Source of the DNA: Rikenellaceae bacterium
GTDB taxonomy: Bacteria; Bacteroidota; Bacteroidia; Bacteroidales; UBA932
DNA length: 43,457 nucleotides
Assembly (NCBI GenBank): GCA_022777205.1
Contig: JALFGP010000071.1
Span: 1 to 43,457 of the forward strand
Reading direction: 5' to 3'
Made by a program: the position numbers and the translations under genes. How positions within the stretch are numbered: the stretch's first letter is position 1; each line of letters starts with the position of its first letter. Of this stretch, positions 37,576-43,457 are shown one piece after another. The notes under the pieces are model-generated. The model was not told the DNA's origin, did no database searches, and worked only from the letters and a program-made list of their open reading frames with translations.

Positions 37576-38676
37576 ATGACAACTATTTCAGATATAAGGA
37601 CTTACCTTAAGGAGGTTACCCATCCGGCCAAGGCCGACAAAAGCATAGTTGAGCTGGGAATGGTGGACAAAGTGAGCGTTTCGACAAATGCGGAAGGAGC
37701 GCCGAAAGTCTCGGTGACACTCGCATTCAGCCGTCACCGCGACCCCCTTGCGGAATACCTCATAGGCAGCACAAGAGCAGCCCTCATACGCAATCTTCCG
37801 AAGGGGGCGGATGTGGAAGTGCTGACGGTGGTCAAGGATGAGCCGAAACCTAAGAAAAAGCCGGGTCTGGACCTGGGGCTTGAGGAAGTGGCAAATGTGA
37901 AACACATAATAGGAGTTGCTTCAGGCAAGGGCGGAGTGGGCAAATCCACTGTGGCTGTAAACCTTGCAGTGGCTCTTGCCCGCCTGGGATACAAGGTGGG
38001 GCTTGCAGATGCGGATGTCTATGGCCCTTCCGTACCTAAGATGACAGCTACGGAGGATGCAGTGCCTGAGTCCTTCCAGATTCCTGCCACAGAACCGGGG
38101 GAAGAGCCCCGCGATGTGATTATGCCTATAGAGAAATACGGAGTGAAGTGGATGTCCATAGGCTATTTCGCCCGCCCGGACCAGGCTCTGATATGGCGTG
38201 GCCCTATGGCCTGCAATGCGCTCAAACAGATGATTCTGCAAGTGCGGTGGGGAGAACTGGACTTCCTGCTCATAGATATGCCTCCGGGAACAGGTGACAT
38301 ACACATCAGTCTGGTCCACGACATTCCAATGTCCGGTGCGGTCATAGTGAGCACCCCTCAGGATGTGGCCCTTGCCGACGTGGAGAAGGGCGTGAATATG
38401 TTCCGCAATGAAAATGTAAACAAGCCTATTTTCGGCCTTGTGGAGAATATGTCCTGGTTCACTCCGGAGGAACTCCCTGATAACCGTTACTACATTTTCG
38501 GAAAGGACGGCGGCCGCAAGATGGCAGAAAAATACGGACTTGACCTTTTAGGGCAGATTCCTATAGTCCAGAGCATAAGAGAAGACGGGGACGCAGGAAC
38601 ACCGGCCGCACTCGGAACCGGACCCCAGGCCCTCGCCTTCATATCCCTTGCTGAAAAACTCGCCGGCAAACTGTGA
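37576..38676 (+). CDS. apbC: Mrp/NBP35-family iron-sulfur carrier ATPase (ApbC-like)
   Basis: 366 residues. An N-terminal MIP18/DUF59-like domain (residues 1-90) precedes the ATPase, with deviant Walker [20 protein letters not shown] near residue 113. It continues with [13 protein letters not shown] and [13 protein letters not shown]. The family carries Fe-S clusters to target proteins. The C-terminal CxxC that binds a bridging cluster in many homologues is missing; the equivalent stretch reads [17 protein letters not shown], a form I recall from Bacteroidales. It starts 7 nt after mutS and ends 2 nt from the convergent S46 gene. Confidence 0.92.
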   Translation: MTTISDIRTYLKEVTHPAKADKSIVELGMVDKVSVSTNAEGAPKVSVTLAFSRHRDPLAEYLIGSTRAALIRNLPKGADVEVLTVVKDEPKPKKKPGLDLGLEEVANVKHIIGVASGKGGVGKSTVAVNLAVALARLGYKVGLADADVYGPSVPKMTATEDAVPESFQIPATEPGEEPRDVIMPIEKYGVKWMSIGYFARPDQALIWRGPMACNALKQMILQVRWGELDFLLIDMPPGTGDIHISLVHDIPMSGAVIVSTPQDVALADVEKGVNMFRNENVNKPIFGLVENMSWFTPEELPDNRYYIFGKDGGRKMAEKYGLDLLGQIPIVQSIREDGDAGTPAALGTGPQALAFISLAEKLAGKL

Positions 38677-38678
38677 TG

Positions 38679-40847
38679 TCAGCGGACGATGTCCATCTCC
38701 TCAATCAGGTGGGATGCTCCGCCGAACTTGTCTATAATCAGGAGCACATAGCGTATGTCCACATTGATGCACCTCTGGAGGTTCGGCTCGAACATTATGT
38801 CGGAACTCATTGATTCCCAGTTGCCGTCGAAGGCCAGGCCTATGAGTTCGCCCTTGGCATTCATTATAGGGGAACCTGAGTTCCCGCCGGTGATGTCGTT
38901 GTTGCTGAGGAAGCAGGTGTGCACCTTGCCGTCCTTGTCCGCGTACTGGCCGAAATCTTTTGCAGCGTGGATTTGCTTGAGTTTTTCAGGCACAGCAAAT
39001 TCCCAGCTTGTCTGGTCGTCCTTCTCCATCACTCCGTCCAGTGTGGTGAACCAGTCGTATTCCACTGCATCGGCAGGGGAGTAGCCCATAACCTTGCCGT
39101 AGGTCAGCCTCATAGTGAAGTTGGCATCCGGGTAGGAAGGCTGTCCTTTCTTCCACTCGAGATTGCCCGCAGTCCAGGCTTTGCGGCCCTTGGCCAATTG
39201 TTGGCCGTATTCTGCTGCTGAGGCCCCGAAACTGAGGTATTTGCTTAGTATTGATGAGTAAAGTTTGGTGGCAGGGTCGGAGTAAACTGCACTGATGCCC
39301 TGGTTCTCAATGGCTTCATAAGCCTTTTCCGCACTTGTGAAGATGCTTTCGGCAAAGAGCCTGTCCACATAGGCAGAAATGCTGTCCTTGCTGTAGTCCG
39401 GTATGATCCAGTAGGCTGAGTCTGTCTTTTCGTGGTAGAGGCGGAGCATTGCTTCCGTGATTTTCCTGTCGGTGGAAAGGGAGTAATCCTTGTACGGGTC
39501 GCGTTCCCTGATGAAGTCTATGGTAGCCTTCACCACAGCTGCGCTGTCCAGTCCTTGCTTGACGGCTTTGCGTGCACCTGAGGATGCCATACCTCCCATA
39601 CGGGCGAGCTCACTCATATATACGGTCTCGATAATCCAGGTGGAGATTTCGGAAAGCTTTTGCGTGCCTTCGACTGCCGTGCGGATGTCGCTGAGCGCGT
39701 TTGCATATTTCTCTGTCCTTTCCGGATCGGCTGCTGTCCATTCCATAAATGCCGCTTCTTCCTCTTCGGCCCTCTCGATCACTCCCAGTTTGCGGAAGGC
39801 TATTTTCATTCCCTTCCATTTTTTCCATCCGTTGGATGAACCGGAGTATTTGCTGGCATACTGGATTTTCACTTTAGGGTCTGCCTGCATATCTTCCATC
39901 ATAAGGTTCTGACGGAGGGTACGGGCCTCGATGCGGATGTCGTTCTGTGCGAGCATCTGACGCAATTCCGCAGAGGTGCCGAAACGGTTGGTGCGCCCTG
40001 GATAGCCCATAATCATAGTGTAGTCCCCGCTCCTGACTCCCTTGAGGGAAATTTTCAAATGGTTCTTAGGTTGCAGAGGCTTATTTTCCGGACTGTAGTC
40101 TGCCGGTTCGTTGTCCGCTCCGGCATAGACACGGAACATAGAGAAGTCGCAGGTGTGACGCGGCCACATCCAGTTGTCGGTGTCAGCTCCGAATTTGCCT
40201 ATGGTGGAAGGCGGCGCTCCGACAAAACGGACATCACGATAGACCTTATACACTACGAGCAATTGCATATTGTCGTTGTAGAATGAGAAAACCTCGGCTT
40301 CACAGTTGGGATATTTTTCTTCTGAGGCGCTGACGAGTTCATCCTTCTTTGCCTTTACGGCATCCTGAATACGGACATATACATCTGCACTGTCCCTGTA
40401 GCTTTCCCGGGCCAGAGCCTCGGCTGCAGCAATTTCATCTGTGACATCGCTTATGCTTTCCAGGAATTTTACAGTGAGGCCCTCGCAAGGCAGTTCCTCG
40501 CTGCGCTGCATTGCCCAGAATCCGTCCTGGAGGTAGTTGTGCTCAATGCTGCTGAGGGCCTGGATGAAGGAATAACCGCAGTGGTGGTTGGTGATGAGCA
40601 GGCCCTCGTCGGAAATCATTTCGCCTGTGCATCCTCCTCCGAACTGCACGATGGCATCTTTGAGGGATATTCCGTCGGCGTTGTAGATCTGTTTCGGGGA
40701 GAGTTTGCAGCCCATCTTCTTCATCTGTTTTGCGTTCATTTGTTCGAGCCGCTGGAGCAGCCACATTCCTTCGTCTGCTTTCAGGCTGAACGCTGAGCCT
40801 GCCAGGAGTGCTGTCACTACAGACAGCGATAACAAGATTTTCTTCAT
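38679..40847 (-). CDS. S46-family dipeptidyl peptidase, DPP7-type
   Basis: 722 residues with signal peptide MKKILLSLSVVTALLAGSAFSLKA. The S46 chymotrypsin-like triad is seen: His in LLITNHHCGYSF near 88-89, Asp in DTDNWMWPRHTCDFSMF, Ser657 in TGGNSGSPIMN. Residue Ser+18 is Gly in AFDGNWE. In characterised P. gingivalis enzymes, Gly here goes with DPP7 (hydrophobic P1) and Arg with DPP11 (Asp/Glu P1). So this is probably DPP7-like, releasing dipeptides from peptides in the periplasm for amino-acid fermentation. No TAnnTTTG promoter is obvious in the 63-nt gap after rnhB. Confidence 0.93.
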   Translation of the reverse strand: MKKILLSLSVVTALLAGSAFSLKADEGMWLLQRLEQMNAKQMKKMGCKLSPKQIYNADGISLKDAIVQFGGGCTGEMISDEGLLITNHHCGYSFIQALSSIEHNYLQDGFWAMQRSEELPCEGLTVKFLESISDVTDEIAAAEALARESYRDSADVYVRIQDAVKAKKDELVSASEEKYPNCEAEVFSFYNDNMQLLVVYKVYRDVRFVGAPPSTIGKFGADTDNWMWPRHTCDFSMFRVYAGADNEPADYSPENKPLQPKNHLKISLKGVRSGDYTMIMGYPGRTNRFGTSAELRQMLAQNDIRIEARTLRQNLMMEDMQADPKVKIQYASKYSGSSNGWKKWKGMKIAFRKLGVIERAEEEEAAFMEWTAADPERTEKYANALSDIRTAVEGTQKLSEISTWIIETVYMSELARMGGMASSGARKAVKQGLDSAAVVKATIDFIRERDPYKDYSLSTDRKITEAMLRLYHEKTDSAYWIIPDYSKDSISAYVDRLFAESIFTSAEKAYEAIENQGISAVYSDPATKLYSSILSKYLSFGASAAEYGQQLAKGRKAWTAGNLEWKKGQPSYPDANFTMRLTYGKVMGYSPADAVEYDWFTTLDGVMEKDDQTSWEFAVPEKLKQIHAAKDFGQYADKDGKVHTCFLSNNDITGGNSGSPIMNAKGELIGLAFDGNWESMSSDIMFEPNLQRCINVDIRYVLLIIDKFGGASHLIEEMDIVR

Positions 40848-40910
40848 ATCGTATTACATTGATTGTATCATTAGATGCCAGGGATATTTGATGCCTGAAG
40901 GTCCGGAAGG

Positions 40911-41600
40911 TTAAAACAGCGTGTTTTCCAGTTCCTTGACGTGGAAGGTCCTCCTGTGGTGAGGAGTGAACCCGTATTTGCGTATGGCTTCGATGTGCGA
41001 GGCCGTGGGATAACCCATATTGCTGTCCCATCCGTATTCGGGATATTCCTTAGCAAGGGAGCGCATATAGTCGTCCCTGTAAGTTTTTGCGAGCACCGAA
41101 GCTGCCGCAATGGAAGCAAATCTCCCGTCTCCCTTGACAAAGGTATTCCACGGCAGTCCCTTCCACCGGTCCATACAGTCGCAGAGCCGCTGTCCTCCCG
41201 CATATTCCTGTGCAATAGCCGCTTCCGGCAGAAATCCCAGGTCCTTGAATTTGTTCCCGTCCACAATCAGGGCCTCAGGCCTGACCTGCAGCCGTGTCAC
41301 CGCCCTCCACATCCCCGTGATTGATGCATTGAGTATGTTGATGCGGTCAATTTCTTCGGCGCTTACCATCTCCACAGCCCAGGCCACCGCTTCCTTCCGG
41401 ATAATCTCCCTGAGCGTTTCCCTGTCCCTTTCATTCATCTGCTTTGAGTCATTCAACAGCGGATGGCTGAAGTCTTCCGGCAGAATCACCGCAGCAGCAA
41501 ACACCCCGCCCGCGAGCGGCCCTCTCCCCGCCTCGTCGCATCCCGCCTCAAGTTTCCCCGCCTCATATCTGGCCGGCAGTGCTGTTTTCAATTTTGCCAT
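40911..41600 (-). CDS. rnhB: Ribonuclease HII
   Basis: 229 residues from the ATG at 41600 (MAKLKTALPARYEAG); the track start is a TTG 18 nt earlier. Motif I GCDEAGRGPLAGGVFAAAV supplies the catalytic Asp-Glu. Further Asp positions are in LIVDGNKF and VKGDGRFASIAAASVLAKTYRD. It nicks RNA in DNA duplexes, including single misincorporated ribonucleotides. It follows the AAA ATPase gene by 39 nt on the same strand and precedes the S46 gene. Confidence 0.96.
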   Translation of the reverse strand: MAKLKTALPARYEAGKLEAGCDEAGRGPLAGGVFAAAVILPEDFSHPLLNDSKQMNERDRETLREIIRKEAVAWAVEMVSAEEIDRINILNASITGMWRAVTRLQVRPEALIVDGNKFKDLGFLPEAAIAQEYAGGQRLCDCMDRWKGLPWNTFVKGDGRFASIAAASVLAKTYRDDYMRSLAKEYPEYGWDSNMGYPTASHIEAIRKYGFTPHHRRTFHVKELENTLF

Positions 41601-41639
41601 AGCTTTAATAATCCTCAAACTTCTGCAAATTAACGAAGA

Positions 41640-43094
41640 TTATTTGAAAAGGGAGTCAAGTGTTACCGTGTGATTTACCACATCGGAATTTGCTCCTGTT
41701 GAGATGCCGAAAGACGCGACTATGGCAACCTGTATAGAGTGTGTCCTACTATGTTGCGGACTCTCAGAAAAAGCCATAATTTTCTTCCTGATGTTCTGAT
41801 TGTATTCCGAATTGATTGAAAAGATACTTTCAGAAAACTTCATTTCACACAAATAGTCAGTCCTTGAAGCATCGTTTACCAGAATTAGGTCAATCTGTGC
41901 ACCCGCCCCATCTTGTGTTTTCCCGCTCCAGCAGAAGCTATTGTCCACAGAATAAATGTGAAGAGCCTCCTTCAGCTGATTCAAGTGCGAGACGCACAGC
42001 AATTCGAATGTCTCCCCTGCCCAGGAATAGAATTTTCCGGTCCGGTTGATGGTGTGCCACATCCCGCTTTTGTTCTGAATCCCATCAATGAACCTCAAGT
42101 AGAACAAAGAGAAAAAATCTGTGAGCTGATAGACCGTCTCAATGCGGTCTTTCCCGTATCTCGGGTACTTTCGTATTATCCCGGATTCATACAGATTGTC
42201 CAAAAGTTTTGAGAAAGTTCCACCGCTCTTCAATCCGGTCGCATCTATCATCTCCGTTTGAGTCATACCGTAGAATCTGCTGCCGAGAGCCTTGACGATT
42301 TCAACATATTTCTCCCTGCTTGAGTACAGTCCGGCATAAACATCTTTGAACTCCTGATGTATGTTTACATCCGCAAAGAACAGTCTGTCTATGTTGTCCG
42401 TCAGAGAAAGGTCATTACGGAGTTTACCCATATAGAAGGGAACACCTCCGAATGCCATGTAACTCAGAGCAATCTCATATCTGGACATATGGAACCCTTC
42501 ACTCTTGTAAAACTGTTCGCACTCTGCCAGAGTAAAAGGTAATAGTTTGATTTTTTCCGTCAGTCGTCCGTGCAGTCCCCCATAGTCCCGGATTACATTA
42601 TCCAGCATCCAACTCGTGGCAGATCCGCATACAATGAGTACAATGTTTCTCTGGCTGTCAGCCCATGAGTTCCAGAAATAGCCCAGTTCGGAAATCAACT
42701 CCGAGGACTGTGGTCCTGCAAGCCATGGAAGTTCATCTATGAAGATCACTTTTCTCCTGTTTTTCTTTCCGGACAAGAGCACCCTGAGAAGGAGAAACGC
42801 CTCTCTCCAATTGGCAGGAGCCGGATTCTTCTGGTCCAGTCCAGCGAGTATCAGCGAATCATAAAAGTGGGATAACTGCAATTTGCGATAAGACTCGTAA
42901 TCCTTATCATCATCCTTAATATAAGTACCAACTGCAGAAAACAGTATCTTTTCCCTGAAAAATTCGCTGACAAGATAAGATTTGCCAACCCTCCTTCTGC
43001 CATAGATGGCCACAAATTCAGACTTTCTTGACCGATATATGCGTCCGAGGAGTTCCTTCTCGTTTTCCCTTCCTATTATTGTTTGTTTCGCCAT
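41640..43094 (-). CDS. AAA ATPase fused to a DUF234/PD-(D/E)xK-like nuclease domain
   Basis: 484 residues from the ATG at 43094 (MAKQTIIGRENEKELLGRIY). The track continues in frame to 43274, through repeat copy B; see the alternative start in the findings. Walker A is YGRRRVGKSY near residue 31-40 and Walker B is VIFIDELPWLAG near 115. A winged-helix region lies near 290-340 (GLKSGGTFSKLLDNLYESGIIRKYPR). The C-terminal 100 residues contain AQIDLILVND...YLCEMKFSES, spaced like the D...ExK core of PD-(D/E)xK nucleases. The family is common in Bacteroidota and archaea and its function is not settled. It is the only gene here that looks accessory. Confidence 0.82.
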   Translation of the reverse strand: MAKQTIIGRENEKELLGRIYRSRKSEFVAIYGRRRVGKSYLVSEFFREKILFSAVGTYIKDDDKDYESYRKLQLSHFYDSLILAGLDQKNPAPANWREAFLLLRVLLSGKKNRRKVIFIDELPWLAGPQSSELISELGYFWNSWADSQRNIVLIVCGSATSWMLDNVIRDYGGLHGRLTEKIKLLPFTLAECEQFYKSEGFHMSRYEIALSYMAFGGVPFYMGKLRNDLSLTDNIDRLFFADVNIHQEFKDVYAGLYSSREKYVEIVKALGSRFYGMTQTEMIDATGLKSGGTFSKLLDNLYESGIIRKYPRYGKDRIETVYQLTDFFSLFYLRFIDGIQNKSGMWHTINRTGKFYSWAGETFELLCVSHLNQLKEALHIYSVDNSFCWSGKTQDGAGAQIDLILVNDASRTDYLCEMKFSESIFSINSEYNQNIRKKIMAFSESPQHSRTHSIQVAIVASFGISTGANSDVVNHTVTLDSLFK

Positions 43095-43119
43095 AGCTCT
43101 ACTGCAAAAATTCTTGATG

Positions 43120-43127
43120 CGAATGTA
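43120..43127 (-). promoter_or_regulatory. AAA ATPase promoter, -7 element TACATTCG
   Basis: Seven of eight bases match TAnnTTTG on the minus strand, 25 nt before the ATG at 43094. No strong -33 is seen. It supports the short start. Confidence 0.35.
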
Positions 43128-43205
43128 TGAAAATCTTCCGAGAAAATCAGCGAAATTGCTCAAAATTTCATCATTTTCGCTGAATTTCAAGTCGGCTTGA
43201 ATTAT

Positions 43206-43250
43206 GTAATCCTCAAAAAATAACCTGCATCTTTGAAAATCTTTTCGGTC
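43206..43250 (-). repeat. Dispersed repeat, copy B (45 bp)
   Basis: Near-identical to copy A at 27344-27391. On the minus strand it is preceded by GGAGGAAATATG and reads MDRKDFQRCRLFFEDY, open into the ATPase frame. It lies next to the palindromic segment at 43274-43376 and may be the end of that larger element. Confidence 0.8.
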
Positions 43251-43273
43251 CATATTTCCTCCCTCATCAGTCA

Positions 43274-43376
43274 CATAGCTACGGCTATGCTCCTTCTTCG
43301 GGTGAAAATCTGACCTCGAAAATCTAATTCAAATCTGACGCAACTTATTATTTTCGGATTACTAGATTTTGAGGTC
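43274..43376. repeat. Palindromic intergenic element (hairpin plus 14-15 bp inverted repeat)
   Basis: CATAGC (43274-43279), loop TACG, GCTATG (43284-43289) forms a hairpin; plus-strand RNA would have a C(UACG)G loop of the very stable UNCG class. GACCTCGAAAATCTA (43312-43326) pairs with TAGATTTTGAGGTC (43363-43376) with one bulged base. AAATCTGAC occurs twice in direct order. The minus-strand peptide FTRRRSIAVAM is a string I remember from the ends of many Bacteroidales ORFs (memory, not a search). Confidence 0.6.
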
Positions 43377-43457
43377 CGCAAAGTCCCAAAATTGACAGTG
43401 AGGAAGGAATTAGCAATTATGTACAAATTGTTTGAAACCTAATGGTATTTTGTGTCC

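Larger units (their letters stand above)
43095..43457. other. 363-nt region without a convincing gene
   Basis: It holds the ATPase promoter, a small palindrome TTCAAGTCGGCTTGAA (43186-43201), repeat copy B, a CATAGC-TACG-GCTATG hairpin and a 14-15 bp inverted repeat. The minus strand is open in frame with the ATPase as far as 43274, but I find no independent gene. Confidence 0.7.

Noticed and set aside
40870-40895. Imperfect direct repeat ATTAGATGCC / ATTTGATGCC upstream of the S46 gene
   Set aside because: Ten bases with one mismatch in AT-rich DNA; chance is likely and no promoter element coincides.
40543-41031. 162-residue minus-strand ORF spanning the S46 5' end and rnhB 3' end
   Set aside because: Overlaps two clear genes in another frame and has no domain signature.
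1-43457. tRNA, rRNA, CRISPR, transposase or prophage genes
   Set aside because: Read through intergenic regions on both strands; none shows cloverleaf ends, spaced direct repeats or mobile-element coding signatures.

Overview
The window is 43.5 kb of chromosomal core from a member of Bacteroidales (Bacteroidota). This rests on the FrdA/FrdB type, the S46 dipeptidyl peptidase, DUF5106-type thioredoxin lipoprotein, YfhO and TonB-type proteins, the gene run coaX - outer-membrane protein - TPR protein - lptC - ppiD, and promoters of the Bacteroidota form TAnnTTTG with few Shine-Dalgarno sites. Genus and family cannot be fixed from the sequence alone. Coding density is high. I saw no rRNA, tRNA, CRISPR array, transposase or prophage. 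Base composition varies: hand-counted lines are about 35% G+C inside mnmG, about 25% between ruvB and mfd, and above 60% in parts of mutS.

Layout. 1-4.2 kb: 5' part of a SufS-type cysteine desulfurase, ruvA, mnmG and ybeY. 4.3-6.35 kb: a TonB-like protein and the GTPase HflX. 6.4-10.3 kb, minus strand: fumarate reductase frdB and frdA without a cytochrome b gene, then ruvB. 10.3-10.56 kb: a very AT-rich divergent gap with repeated 9-mers. 10.56-19.8 kb, plus strand: mfd and the envelope cluster coaX, outer-membrane barrel, TPR protein, lptC and ppiD-like chaperone. 19.9-27.4 kb: ychF, a secreted endonuclease/exonuclease/phosphatase-family protein, galK, a CpXC protein and a 1079-residue metallopeptidase/propeller/barrel protein. 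27.46-38.68 kb: a tight co-directional run of eight genes (DUF5106 lipoprotein, galM, thyA, glycosyltransferase, yfhO, folA, mutS, Mrp ATPase). 38.7-43.1 kb, minus strand: a DPP7-type S46 peptidase, rnhB and an AAA ATPase fused to a nuclease-like domain. 43.1-43.46 kb: a structured non-coding repeat.

The genes are mostly housekeeping: DNA repair and recombination (ruvA, ruvB, mfd, mutS, rnhB), tRNA/ribosome maturation and stress (mnmG, ybeY, hflX, ychF), envelope building (lptC, ppiD, barrel proteins), thymidylate/folate supply (thyA, folA), galactose entry (galK, galM) and anaerobic respiration (frdAB).

The most notable signals are not ordinary genes. (1) A perfect 14-bp parS-type palindrome lies in frame inside mnmG, within an extra segment of the protein. 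(2) An AT-rich ruvB-mfd gap, flanked by inverted pairs of TTWTCAACA 9-mers, could be an origin-like region; with parS 8 kb away this is testable. (3) A dispersed repeat occurs upstream of two minus-strand genes; the right-hand copy continues into a palindromic element at the window edge. (4) An inverted repeat overlaps the frdAB promoter, and frdC is missing. (5) Several core proteins have unusual architecture: PpiD apparently without its parvulin domain, CoaX with altered motifs, and Mrp without its CxxC.
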